NCBI RefSeq assembly: GCF_002953135.1
Contig: NZ_CP026372.1
Span: forward strand, 3,935,001 to 3,999,000
DNA: 64,000 bases
DNA from: Sphingobium sp. SCG-1
GTDB taxonomy: Bacteria > Pseudomonadota > Alphaproteobacteria > Sphingomonadales > Sphingomonadaceae
Direction of reading: 5' to 3'
The translations under genes and the position numbers were made by a program. Numbering within the stretch: the first letter of the stretch is position 1; every line of letters begins with the position of its first letter. This document shows, in pieces, positions 35,832 to 44,663 of this stretch. The notes beneath the pieces were generated by a model. It made no database searches. It was given only the letters and a program-made list of their open reading frames with translations, and was not told the DNA's origin.

Positions 35832-36790
35832 TGGCTTCTCCTTTTCCTGATGATTCCGCTGGCCCCAAGCAACAGTCCAACGGCCAAGTGCGTAGCTAGC
35901 AACAGGCTGGCCAGCACGGCCATGACCTCGCCGATCTGCCCTTCGCGTCCCACGAGGAATGTGGCGGCCCCAGCGAAGAGCACGTCCTTGTTAGGCACAA
36001 GCGGCAAGCGAGAGAGCACTAAACGGACGGTCGAGAGCATCACCCACCAGCTGAGCGCCACATCGGGCAACATCAGATGCCAAAGCCAGGCGTAAAGTAA
36101 CACGTTGATCAGGATTCGCGCGAAGTGAACGGCGGCGACCATCCGGCGCTGTGCAGGCGGAATACTGAACAGGCGGCGGGCCAGCATCATGGGCAGGATC
36201 GACAGTGCCAGCAGGATGGCGAGCGACGCGCCTAGTGTCCGGCTATCTATGGTGAGGCGGAGCGAGGAAAGCAGGGGAAACGTCAGGCCCAGCATTGCCA
36301 ACGTGACGACGTTGCCCATGATGCCCGACAATAGGGCCGAATCCTTCACTGCGCCGAAGGGCGATCCCGCCATGCGGACGTTGCTGCGCGCCCAGGCGTA
36401 GAAATAGACGTCACCCAGATAGCCTAGCAGAAGTTCGTTGCTGAGCCTTTTGCGGAACAAGGGGCCGAGGCCACTTGCAGGAATCGACCACAATCGATGG
36501 AATATCATCCAATCAAAGACGGGCGTCAGGCTGTATGTGATGCCGAACAACATCCAGAATAAGGGCGTCCTTGGCACCAGCCCGAGCAACGTAGCGAAAT
36601 CAAACGCACCGATCTGAAGGAAAATAGCGGCGAGGAGCGCCAAGGAGATGACCGGTCCGAACCAGGCTGTCCAGTTCCTCTCCGACCGCACCAGCGGGGC
36701 AGGATCGAGCAACTTGCGTATGGAAGGCGTGTCGATCAGGCCCCGCGCGCCCTGCGGGGAACGCACAGCCGCCATGTCCGCAGCGATCAT
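35828..36790 (-). CDS. LPG-synthase-TM-like (flippase-like) membrane protein
   Basis: This 320-residue polytopic protein has about eight hydrophobic helices and resembles the lysylphosphatidylglycerol-synthase transmembrane / UPF0104 group (for example the segment LLGYLGDVYFYAWARSNV). Such proteins often accompany glycosyltransferases and may move lipids. It overlaps both neighbours by 4 bases, so it is firmly within the operon. The family call is moderately confident; the function is inferred from context. Confidence 0.7.
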   Translation of the reverse strand: MIAADMAAVRSPQGARGLIDTPSIRKLLDPAPLVRSERNWTAWFGPVISLALLAAIFLQIGAFDFATLLGLVPRTPLFWMLFGITYSLTPVFDWMIFHRLWSIPASGLGPLFRKRLSNELLLGYLGDVYFYAWARSNVRMAGSPFGAVKDSALLSGIMGNVVTLAMLGLTFPLLSSLRLTIDSRTLGASLAILLALSILPMMLARRLFSIPPAQRRMVAAVHFARILINVLLYAWLWHLMLPDVALSWWVMLSTVRLVLSRLPLVPNKDVLFAGAATFLVGREGQIGEVMAVLASLLLATHLAVGLLLGASGIIRKRRSQ

Positions 36791-38034
36791 ATCTGCTTAA
36801 CCCTTTTCCAGCTTCGCGGGAATGACGAGTGTGCGGTTGCCCTCGACGCATATGGGTTTGCCGCAAGCACCTTTGCAAAGAGATGGGCGTAGGCCGGCAC
36901 CGCCGCTTCTATCGTGAAGTTGCGCGCTTTCGACCGGGCGCGGCCTATGTCCTGCTTACCAGGTTTTGCTGACGCTATTGCATCTGCCAGTCCGTCCAAA
37001 TCGTCTCGGTCGATCAGCGTTCCTAGCGCCCCGTCGTCCAAGAGTTCAGGCATGCCGCTACAGCACCGCGTCGCGATGATCCCTAACCCCATGCAAAGGG
37101 CCTCGACCACCGCGCCAGGTTGCCCCTCAAAGCGAGACGTCAGCAAAAGGATATTATAGCGGCGCAGTTCTGCGCGCATGTCGCTGGAAAACCCGGCGAG
37201 ATTGACCTTTTGCGCCAGATCCAACGCGCCGACGATCCGTTCGAGGGCAAGGCGCTCCCGCCCGTCGCCATAGATGGTCAGCCGGTCTGCATCTTCGCTC
37301 CCGCGTGCGAATGCCTCCAGCATCAGGCGATAATTCTTCTGTGGCTCAAGCCGCCCTACCGCTACGAACTTACGCCCCGCACGCAAAACCCGAGGGGCTT
37401 CGTAGGTGTCGAGATCCGCGTCCGACAACACGGGATTGGGTACCACATGTATGCGCTCTCGTGGCACTCCCATGAGTTCGGCGACTTCATCGGCCATCGG
37501 AGTGGAGAGGACGGCGAAGTGGTTTATAGCGCGTCCCTGAATCCGCAGCCATTGACGGTAAAGTCGACGCCAGAAACGCGGCATATCGTCGCGGCGAAGG
37601 TCGTTGCTGATCTTGGCCACGATGGGCGGACAGCGACGACCAAGGGCGATCTTCACCATGACCGCTACGACGGTGTAGCTATTGCCCGGACAGAACAGGA
37701 TCGTCCCCCGCCGCTCGTTCCGGCATTCAGCAAGCACGCTGGCCGTCAGACGAAGTAGAGGCCAGCGACGGCCGATCATGAAACAGGGCGGCAGAATGCG
37801 ATGGCACGCCGAACCCGGTTGAGGCGCGACGGGACCATCGGGCGACGCCACAAGCAGTTGGACGGGGACATCAGCGCGCTCCCACCCTGCCGTCAGTCGG
37901 AGTGCGACCCGCTCCACGCCACCGGGACCGAAGCTTTTGATACAAGATACTATGTTGGGCCGGAAAGCATCCGGCGCGTCGCTACATGCCGTATCTTGGG
38001 GGCGGGTATTATCCTGCAGCATGAGCGCAGCCAA
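36787..38034 (-). CDS. Glycosyltransferase family 4 protein, first gene of the operon
   Basis: This 415-residue GT-B enzyme has the N-terminal glycine loop SFGPGGVERVA, the mid-domain FVAVGRLEPQKNY and the donor motif FEGQPGAVVEA near residue 315. It is the first gene of a leftward run (GT4, flippase-like, DUF2141, GT4, EEP hydrolase, barrel protein, ArnT-like), in which most neighbours overlap or nearly touch. The start may be ATG 38034 or 38022. It probably builds a surface glycan or glycolipid. Confidence 0.88.
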   Translation of the reverse strand: MAALMLQDNTRPQDTACSDAPDAFRPNIVSCIKSFGPGGVERVALRLTAGWERADVPVQLLVASPDGPVAPQPGSACHRILPPCFMIGRRWPLLRLTASVLAECRNERRGTILFCPGNSYTVVAVMVKIALGRRCPPIVAKISNDLRRDDMPRFWRRLYRQWLRIQGRAINHFAVLSTPMADEVAELMGVPRERIHVVPNPVLSDADLDTYEAPRVLRAGRKFVAVGRLEPQKNYRLMLEAFARGSEDADRLTIYGDGRERLALERIVGALDLAQKVNLAGFSSDMRAELRRYNILLLTSRFEGQPGAVVEALCMGLGIIATRCCSGMPELLDDGALGTLIDRDDLDGLADAIASAKPGKQDIGRARSKARNFTIEAAVPAYAHLFAKVLAANPYASRATAHSSFPRSWKRVKQI

Positions 38035-38616
38035 TGGCGAAGGGATATAACAGGATCATGCCAAATCCATTACGATCGCATGACTTGTGCTGAATCGTCA
38101 TTTTGTTCGGAATGACAGCTTAGACTTTGCGAAAATGATTATGCGTATCACTGGCGGGCGTTAAACAAAGTGCAGGGCAACGCACCTAATCCCAGCACCC
38201 GATGTCGCTTCGTTCGAGATCATCGACTTCGGCTTGGCGGCACCAGCAAGAGAAGGCGATGGGGCATGAATCATGCTGGGTTCTTGCCGAACTTCGTCCG
38301 CGGGCGATGGCATAATCGAAGCGGTAACCTGCGACGATGGCATCGGCATGGTCAATGCGCGAGACGGCTCCCTCTGCGACGGCATCATCCGCTCCCCCGT
38401 CCGGCAGATCAGGGGACGATCGACATCCGCAGTAAGACGGCCTGACGGTGACCATCCTGTTCCCATTCTAGGTTACACGCAGACGGCGGGCTTTAGCAGG
38501 TTCCTGTCGGGCCATCGGCCCGAAGCCTCAACGTCGCTGTCGTCGGGGGCGCACATGACGATGGAGCGGAACACGGATCTTTGCCTGGTTCCCATATTCT
38601 CGCTGCGGAGATCGAG
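38035..38616. other. Intergenic region, no supported gene
   Basis: These 582 bases lie upstream of the glycan operon. They should contain its promoter. Open frames on both strands (for example minus 38161-38466) have no recognisable content or ribosome site. Confidence 0.45.
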
Positions 38617-38800
38617 ATGGCTACAAAGCTTTATTCAACCTCTGGGAAAGCTGTTGCGAAGCGGGGAAGGTTCTCCTTGATGGCCCTAACGGAGTAGCCG
38701 TTACGCTGACACCGGACGCAGCGGATAGGACGGGCCAGGAACTCATCCGCGCTTCGGCAAAAGCAAGAGAACATGAAGACGAACACGCTCTACAGGTGAA
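38617..38800 (+). pseudogene. Small conserved hypothetical protein, frameshifted
   Basis: An ATG at 38617 with GGAG upstream starts MATKLYSTSGKAVAKRG. The adjacent frame then carries KVLLDGPNGVAVTLTPDAAD followed by RTGQELIRASAKAREHEDE. Restoring one G in the run after CGG (G4 to G5) fuses them into a protein of about 60 residues with a typical sphingomonad pattern (LLDGPxGVAVTxTPxAA). The function and exact end are unknown. Confidence 0.5.
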
Positions 38801-38875
38801 GAGCCACGGCATCTTTGTTCATGATCCCTTCCAGTTTGTGAGAGACCATTTCTGCCTTCAGAGATCGGCGCGCCC

Positions 38876-39351
38876 TCATCCGCCCATAAAGGCAATGAGG
38901 CGACCGCACAGCAGCGCCCGACCAACACATAAGTGACGTGACAGCCGCAAGGCGCAAGATGCGAGGGGACGCGTCAGCCAGAGTCCGGCCAAAGCACAGA
39001 TGGTGCGCAACGGCGGAAGCCGTGCCGATCGTGACGAGCACAAGCTTTACTTTGAAAACGCCGAGTGCAGCATATTCATCAGCGCGTCACGAACAAAAGC
39101 AGCCCGCTCGCTACCGCAATGATGAGCCCTACGGCGGCGATCGGGACGAGAGGCCGCGCTAGGTCAGCGAGGACAGTAGAGCGCCAAAGTCCGAGCAGGC
39201 GGAGGTCGAGCGTGACCACCGAACCAAATAGCAATCCGAGTGCTGCGATATGCGTAGCGTTAACGGCGGCATAACCCCATCGTGACAGGCGCAATGCGCT
39301 GGCGACCTCGGACGTCGCTAGAGCAACCCAGACGTCCTGCATCGGAATCAA
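38876..39351 (-). pseudogene. Small membrane protein (DUF6644/DUF2214-like), two frame breaks
   Basis: If repaired, about 158 residues with four hydrophobic helices. The first frame (MIPMQDVWVALATSEVASAL to LLLFVTR) stops at 39079. The second resumes with ADEYAALGVFKVKLVLVTIG and LMCWSG, and the third ends GRLIAFMGG at 38876. Both breaks lie in CG-dinucleotide runs (ACGCGCT and GGGCGCTG), where loss of one CG/GC unit, or gain of one base, would explain them. It overlaps the DUF6152 gene by 4 bases, and those two families commonly occur as a pair. Confidence 0.65.
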
Positions 39352-39713
39352 TCCCGTTCGGGGTAGAGCACGAAGCTGCGATTTCCGATCAGGATCTTCT
39401 CAGCCTTCATCCGCTTGACGGCGGCATTCGCGGACGGTTCGCCTACGAAGCGCATCGTCGCGCCTTTGGTGAAGTCGGCATCTTTCAAGCCCGCCTGTTC
39501 GTTGCGCCAAGGCTGCCCTACCTCGATAGTCCAGCGGGCACCCCTTACGTCGACAGTGACGAGACCATGAGGGTTGCCGAGCTTCGCCTCGACGATCTTC
39601 CCCGGAATTTCAATATTCTTGCCCGTTGTCCATGCCCATCCGTGATGGGCTTGGGCTGTGAACGGTGCGACGAGCGCGGCAAAGGCGAGGATAGCGGTGA
39701 CGGGTCTCTGCAT
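39348..39713 (-). CDS. DUF6152 secreted protein
   Basis: This 121-residue protein has a signal peptide cut near AQA. The mature start HHGWAWTTG and the conserved GNPHG and strand-rich C-terminus are typical of DUF6152. Such small periplasmic proteins often lie next to DUF6644-type membrane proteins, as here. A copper-related role has been suggested by such contexts in general, but nothing here proves it. Transcription order is uncertain because the 39351 frame starts inside its end. Confidence 0.75.
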   Translation of the reverse strand: MQRPVTAILAFAALVAPFTAQAHHGWAWTTGKNIEIPGKIVEAKLGNPHGLVTVDVRGARWTIEVGQPWRNEQAGLKDADFTKGATMRFVGEPSANAAVKRMKAEKILIGNRSFVLYPERD

Positions 39714-39962
39714 GATCTACTCTTATCGATAGGATGCCTTCTACCATAGCAACATATCCGCTGCAGGCCCATTCCTTGCTTGGCGCAAGAGTACGCCACG
39801 TTCAATAGTAACGCAGTGTCGCTGGCCATGCATCGGCGTCCGCCATGCCCTCTTGATGTCCCATTCCATAGCGATCATTGTCACTCCAGTTTGCGGGGAC
39901 GAACCTTTAAGTCATTTCTGTTGTCGCTAGACTGTCTGTCGCTCGAGACATTGGTGCTTTAT

Positions 39963-40439
39963 ATGAAGTCATTTTCCCGAATTGTATTATTAATCACGGC
40001 GGTATCGTCTGCGACCTGTATGAGTTCATCCGTTGCGGCCGAGCAGCGAGAGCACGCACGATCCCTGGCAGATCTGGATGGACGTCAGAAACTGATGGTG
40101 GCGAAAGCTGATGTCTCCAACCTCGAGGCTCTGTCTCACCATGATCTGACCATAAATGCGCCCACTAACCGGATTCTCACGCGCGACCAATTTCTTACGA
40201 TGATGCGCAATGGCAAGATCGGGGCCGAAGCCTTCGAGCGCACCGTGGAAAGCGTCACTGTTTCCGGCGAGGTTGGGGTCATCATGGGCAGCGAAATCTT
40301 CACGCCGACCGCGGACAGCGAACTTGGCAAGAACTATGGCGTCCGCCCTCTTAAAAGGCGTTATACGAATATTTATAAGCTCCACGCCGGCAAATGGCTG
40401 TGGCTTGCAAGACACGCCCACGTGGTTCCAGACAAATAG
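39963..40439 (+). CDS. Secreted NTF2-like (DUF4440-type) protein
   Basis: This 158-residue protein has a signal peptide (to about VAAEQ) and an NTF2-like cone fold: the helix REHARSLADLDGRQKL, then LTINAPTNRILTRDQFL, and strands VEVTVSGEVGVIMG-like and YTNIYKLHAGKWLWLARH at the end. SnoaL/DUF4440 proteins of this shape are diverse small-molecule binders or enzymes. I chose the ATG at 39963 for the signal peptide. The gene is isolated. Confidence 0.78.
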   Translation: MKSFSRIVLLITAVSSATCMSSSVAAEQREHARSLADLDGRQKLMVAKADVSNLEALSHHDLTINAPTNRILTRDQFLTMMRNGKIGAEAFERTVESVTVSGEVGVIMGSEIFTPTADSELGKNYGVRPLKRRYTNIYKLHAGKWLWLARHAHVVPDK

Positions 40440-40780
40440 GTTTGTGGCGCTTGCTGACGTGAAGTGCTGTCGCCGGAAGATCAGTTGCCGCTAGTTTGAA
40501 GGCAAGAGCCGCTCATGGACCGTCAATGGCCTGCAAACATTCGAAACATGATCCCTAGGCAGATTTGCATGGCGAGAGGAAGAGGCTGCAGCGACGGTGC
40601 CAGGGATATCAACGACACAAGGTCTTAAGGTCTCGCTGCGCATGGGCTGGAAATCAGATGGAATTCCTTGCGGCGCACCGCGGGATACAGATCATCCAGC
40701 ATTGCTCTCGGCGTGCCGGCTTGGGTGGCGAGCGGCCCGCGAGCCGCGGGCAATGTCACAAAATGGTCCCTCGTAGCTTC

Positions 40781-40892
40781 TATCCTCTATCCTCTATCCT
40801 CTATCCTCTATCCTCTATCCTCTATCCTCTATCCTCTATCCTCTATCCTCTATCCTCTATCCTCTATCCTCTATCCTCTATCCTCTATCCTC
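40781..40892 (+). repeat. 16 perfect tandem copies of a 7-bp unit (TATCCTC)
   Basis: The array is uninterrupted from 40781 to 40892 (112 bases, 16.0 copies), preceded by a partial TTC and ended by TG at 40893-40894. It starts about 340 bases after the NTF2-like gene and ends 63 bases before the ATG of the EEP-family gene at 40956. Seven is not a multiple of three, so copy-number changes would shift any reading frame and would alter promoter spacing. The frame through it would encode YPLSSIL repeats, but I see no sign that it is translated. Confidence 0.95.
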
Positions 40893-40955
40893 TGTGCTCG
40901 GGATAGTGCGACGGCTTAGCTTCAGCACAAATCAGACGGAGAGGGGAGAAAGTAC

Positions 40956-42101
40956 ATGCGGATCGCATCTTTCAACGTCGAGAATCTGTTCGAACGTGCG
41001 CGGGCACTCAATCAGGATCAGTGGGTGGATGAACCGGGCAGCAATCCGTCGCGTTGGGCGGCAGGTCGGCCTCTGCTCGACGCTTATGCCGGGCTGAACG
41101 CGCTGCTACGCAAATCGGCTTATGGCACAGCGGACAAGGCGAAGGTCGTCGATTATCTCATTGATCTCGGCCTTGGGCGGAGCGACGAAAGCCGCTTCGT
41201 TCGCCTGCGCCAAAATCGTGGCAAGCTATTGAAACGCCCGCGCGGCGGCGGCATTGAGATCGTCGCCGAGGGCCGCGACGATTGGATCGGCTGGCTCGAA
41301 TTAAGAAACGAAGCCGTCGATGAGGTTGCAACCCAGAACACCGCACGCGTGATCCGCGATGTGGATGCTGACATCGTGGCAGTGATTGAAGCTGACCATC
41401 GCATCTCGTTATGCCGCTTCAACGAGCAGGTGCTGCCCGGCGTGGGCGGAACGCCATACGCGCATATCATGCTGATCGACGGCAATGACGACCGCGGTAT
41501 CGATGTGGGCCTGCTTACGCGCGCCGGCCATCCGATCACGACGGTGCGCAGCCATGTCGATGATCGTAACCAAGACGGATTGATCTTCAGCCGCGATTGC
41601 CCCGAGTATAGGGTCGAATTAGCGTCCGGCGAAACGCTGATCATCCTCGTCAATCATCTCAAGAGCAAGGGCTATGGAGTCGCTTCAGACTCGAACGCCA
41701 GGCGACGCGCCCAAGCGGTGCGGATCCGCGAGATCTATGACGGTCTGCGCGTATCTGGGGAAAAGCACATCGCCGTCGTCGGCGATTTTAACGACACGCC
41801 TAGATCTGCTCCTTTGGCACCACTGCTTGATGACGGCTCGGAGCTTTTAGATATCAGTGTCCATCCCAAATTCGAGAACGATGGGCGTCCGGGCACTTAC
41901 GCCAGTGGTACGAAGAGCAACAAGATCGATTATATTCTTCTCTCGCCAGCCTTGTTCGACCGCGTCGAACATGCCGGCACTTTCCGCAAGGGTGTTTGGG
42001 GCGGCAAGAACGGGGCTCTGTGGCCGATTTTCCCCGAACTAGAGAAGGCAACTCAGGCGGCGTTCGACCACGCAGCATTGTTCGTCGATCTCAATCTTTA
42101 A
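40956..42101 (+). CDS. Endonuclease/exonuclease/phosphatase family protein
   Basis: This 381-residue cytoplasmic-looking protein (no signal peptide) has the EEP motifs in order: FNVENLFERA at the N-terminus, VIEADHRISL (catalytic Glu), LVNHLKSKGYG, VGDFNDTP near residue 275, and DYILLSP near 328, ending with FDHAALFVDL. It may be a nuclease or a phosphodiesterase. The ATG at 40956 has GAGGGGAGAA in front. The heptanucleotide array lies just upstream, so the promoter spacing may be variable. Confidence 0.88.
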   Translation: MRIASFNVENLFERARALNQDQWVDEPGSNPSRWAAGRPLLDAYAGLNALLRKSAYGTADKAKVVDYLIDLGLGRSDESRFVRLRQNRGKLLKRPRGGGIEIVAEGRDDWIGWLELRNEAVDEVATQNTARVIRDVDADIVAVIEADHRISLCRFNEQVLPGVGGTPYAHIMLIDGNDDRGIDVGLLTRAGHPITTVRSHVDDRNQDGLIFSRDCPEYRVELASGETLIILVNHLKSKGYGVASDSNARRRAQAVRIREIYDGLRVSGEKHIAVVGDFNDTPRSAPLAPLLDDGSELLDISVHPKFENDGRPGTYASGTKSNKIDYILLSPALFDRVEHAGTFRKGVWGGKNGALWPIFPELEKATQAAFDHAALFVDLNL

Positions 42102-42285
42102 GGAGTACCCTAGCTTTATTGGCGATCATACAAAACGACCCAAATTGGCCGTTCAAGAGGCAATTTTTGATCCCCAGGAGCGGACAGTCACGTTTTCCGT
42201 TCTGACCGCCCGCGCCGAGCCATTTCGGAGAAGCAGCTTCCATTTAGCAGTTGGTCCCAAGCTGCCTTTAAGCCTGACGATTAAA

Positions 42286-42303
42286 CATCGGAAATTATCG
42301 ATG
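42286..42303. promoter_or_regulatory. Possible ArsR operator
   Basis: A short inverted repeat (CATCG-8-CGATG, around AAATTA) lies 40 bases before the arsR ATG. The position fits an ArsR operator, but the match to known sites is weak. Confidence 0.3.
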
Positions 42304-42343
42304 CCTTGTCGACGAGTTAAATCGCATCGGGTAATCACGATGC

Positions 42344-42673
42344 ATGGACACCGAAGGAGCACTCTCGATTCTCTCCGCCCTCGGCCATCCGACAAGGCTC
42401 CATGCTTTTCGGCTACTGATCCGGCATGAGCCTGACGGCCTATCGACCGGGGCGCTGGTCGAGGCATCGGGGCTGACCCAGAGCACGTTCTCTACGCATC
42501 TGGCCGTGATGGTGAAGGCCGGGCTGGTGCTTCCTGAGAAGCGTGGACGCCAGCAGATCCAGCGCGCCAACTTCGACGCGCTGCGCGGACTGATGATCTA
42601 TCTGGCCAAGGATTGCTGCCAGGGGCGCGCTGAACTGTGCGAGCCGCTCTTGGCCGAACTGACCTGCTGCTGA
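42344..42673 (+). CDS. arsR: ArsR-family arsenite-responsive repressor
   Basis: This 109-residue winged-helix repressor has the HTH region LSTGALVEASGLTQSTFSTHLAVM. Its C-terminus carries Cys residues (KDCCQGRAELC and TCC at the end) that probably bind As(III), so metalloid binding releases it from DNA. It is the first gene of a five-gene ars operon and probably autoregulates it. Confidence 0.92.
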   Translation: MDTEGALSILSALGHPTRLHAFRLLIRHEPDGLSTGALVEASGLTQSTFSTHLAVMVKAGLVLPEKRGRQQIQRANFDALRGLMIYLAKDCCQGRAELCEPLLAELTCC

Positions 42674-42683
42674 AGAGGCAACA

Positions 42684-43097
42684 ATGACAGATATCGTGAT
42701 CTACCATAACCCGCTTTGTGGGACCTCTCGCAATGCCCTGGCCATGATCCGCAATGCGGGCATCGAGCCGCATGTTGTCGAGTATCTGAAGACGCCGCCG
42801 AGCCGCGCTCTGCTGGTGCAACTCATCGGGCGCGCCCGTATCACGCCACGCGCTTTGCTGCGAGAGAAGGGTACGCCTTATGCCGAACTCGGCCTCAGTG
42901 ACGAGAGTTTGACGGACGAGGCCCTGATCGACGCGATGATGGAGCATCCGATCCTCATTAACCGTCCGCTAGTGGTATCGCCACTGGGTGTGAAGCTCTG
43001 TCGCCCTTCCGAAGAAGTCCTGGATCTCCTCCCAACCGAGCAGCGCAGCACCTTCGTCAAGGAAGACGGCGAAGTCGTGGAAGCGACCCGGCGATGA
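42684..43097 (+). CDS. arsC: Arsenate reductase (glutaredoxin-dependent)
   Basis: ArsC reduces arsenate to arsenite. The 137-residue protein has the active-site motif HNPLCGTSRN (catalytic Cys near residue 12), the family segment RARITPRALLREKGTPY and the C-terminal ILINRPLVVSPLGVKLCRP. It overlaps the next gene by 4 bases (ATGA). Confidence 0.95.
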   Translation: MTDIVIYHNPLCGTSRNALAMIRNAGIEPHVVEYLKTPPSRALLVQLIGRARITPRALLREKGTPYAELGLSDESLTDEALIDAMMEHPILINRPLVVSPLGVKLCRPSEEVLDLLPTEQRSTFVKEDGEVVEATRR

Positions 43098-43630
43098 CCC
43101 TTTCGGTTCGCAGCGCAGCGATCGACGATGCCGAGGCGATTGCCGCGATATACGCGCATCATGTCTCACATGGCACGGCCTCGTACGAGGTCGTGCCCCC
43201 AACTGCGGCTGAGACCGTAGAGAAGATACAGATGGTAACCGGCCAGAAATGGCCGTTCCTCGTTGCCTGCGATGGATCGGAGGTGGTGGGCTATGGCTAC
43301 GCCATGCAGTTTCGCGATCGGCCAGCCTATGCTTATGCCTGCGAGAACAGCATCTACGTGGCGCACGACCGGCGCGGCGACGGCATCGGCAAGCTACTGC
43401 TGAAAGCCTTGCTGGAAGCCGCTGAAGCTTATGGCTTTCGGCAGATGGTGGCCGTTATCGGCGGCGCTGAGCCAGCTTCCGTCGCGCTGCATGGCGCCTG
43501 TGGTTTTGCGCAGGTCGGCCGCCTGACCGGCATGGGCTGGAAAGCCGGCCGGTGGCTCGATACGGTTTACATGCAGATCGCCCTGGGCGGGGGCACTGCG
43601 ACCGCGCCTGCTGCTACCGGGAGGGACTGA
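43094..43630 (+). CDS. arsN1: GNAT N-acetyltransferase, ArsN-like
   Basis: This 178-residue GNAT enzyme is related to phosphinothricin/arsinothricin N-acetyltransferases: IYAHHVSHGTASYEVVPPT near the N-terminus, the acetyl-CoA loop RRGDGIGKLLLKALLE, and GGAEPASVALHGACGFAQVG near the C-terminus. ArsN1 proteins found in ars operons acetylate the arsenic-containing antibiotic arsinothricin. The operon position supports this, although acetylation of a phosphinothricin-like compound cannot be excluded. Confidence 0.85.
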   Translation: MTLSVRSAAIDDAEAIAAIYAHHVSHGTASYEVVPPTAAETVEKIQMVTGQKWPFLVACDGSEVVGYGYAMQFRDRPAYAYACENSIYVAHDRRGDGIGKLLLKALLEAAEAYGFRQMVAVIGGAEPASVALHGACGFAQVGRLTGMGWKAGRWLDTVYMQIALGGGTATAPAATGRD

Positions 43631-43635
43631 CCGCC

Positions 43636-44663
43636 ATGTCGCTGTTCGAACGCTATCTTTCGTTGTGGGTGGCCCTGTGCATCGTCATCGGGATCGGTCT
43701 CGGCCATTTGCTCCCCAGTGCCTTCGAGGCGATCGCAGCGCTGGAGATCGCCAACGTCAACCTTGTGGTTGCGGTGCTGATCTGGCTGATGATCATCCCG
43801 ATGCTGTTGCGCGTCGATTTCGGCGCGCTCCATAGCCTGCGGCAGCACTGGCGCGGCATCGGCGTTACCCTCGTGGTGAACTGGGCGATCAAGCCGTTTT
43901 CGATGGCGCTGCTCGGCACGTTCTTCCTTGGCTATCTGTTCACGCCGCTGCTGCCGGCAGGCGCATCGAACTCGTACATCGCAGGCCTGATCTTGCTTGC
44001 CGCCGCGCCATGCACGGCGATGGTCTTCGTCTGGTCCAACCTTGTCGATGGTGAGCCGAATTACACCTTGAGCCAGGTGGCATTGAACAACCTGATTATG
44101 GTCTTTGCCTTCGCGCCGCTCGTGGGGCTCCTACTGGGCGTGGCATCGGTCACCGTGCCGTGGAGCACGCTGGCGCTGTCGGTGGGGCTCTACATCGTCG
44201 TTCCGGTCGTGGTTTCCCAGTTGCTCCGCCGCGCGCTCCTTCGCGGCGGTGAGAACCGCCTCCACCACTTTCTGTCCACCAGAGGCCTGATCAGCCTTGC
44301 CAGCCTGCTACTGACGCTGGTGCTGCTGTTCGGCTTTCAGGGCGAACAGATCATTCGGCAGCCGCTGGTGATCGCCCTAATTGCCGTTCCAATTCTGTTG
44401 CAGGTCTATCTTAATGCCGGCATCGCCTACTGGCTCAGCCGCCGCTTCGGCGTGGCATGGTGCATTGCCGGCCCTTCGGCTTTGATTGCGCTTCCAACTT
44501 CTTTGAACTGGCTGTGGCCGCGGCCATCAGCCTCTTTGGCCTTACTTCCGGCGCCACGCTGGCAACGGTCGTCGGCGTTCTGGTCGAAGTGCCGGTGATG
44601 CTCTCGATCGTCGCCTTGGTGAAGCGGACCCGTCCCTGGTATGAGAAAGGTATCTCCGCATGA
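43636..44663 (+). pseudogene. acr3: ACR3-type arsenite efflux permease, frameshifted
   Basis: ACR3 exports arsenite. The frame from 43636 has the conserved Cys motif APCTAMVFVWS and about nine helices, then breaks near 44490. The continuation (SNFFELAVAAAISLFGLTSG, ending KGISA at 44663) lies in another frame. Adding one G (ATTG to ATTGG before CGCTTCC) restores PSALIGASNFF and a typical protein of about 342 residues. As written, the product has a wrong C-terminus and loses the last helices. Confidence 0.85.

Noticed and set aside
34428..36095. 555-codon frame opposite the GT4 and DUF2141 genes
   Set aside because: Antisense of genes with clear motifs; no recognisable domain of its own.
40781..40892. 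CRISPR array
   Set aside because: Units are 7 bases with no spacers, so this is a simple tandem repeat. No cas genes are present.
40565..40906. Frame with YPLSSIL repeats across the heptanucleotide array
   Set aside because: The repeats come only from the DNA array (three 7-base units make 21 bases). There is no good start site and the flanking parts look random.
42145..42429. 94-codon frame across the arsR promoter
   Set aside because: It overlaps the arsR coding start in another frame and has no recognisable content.
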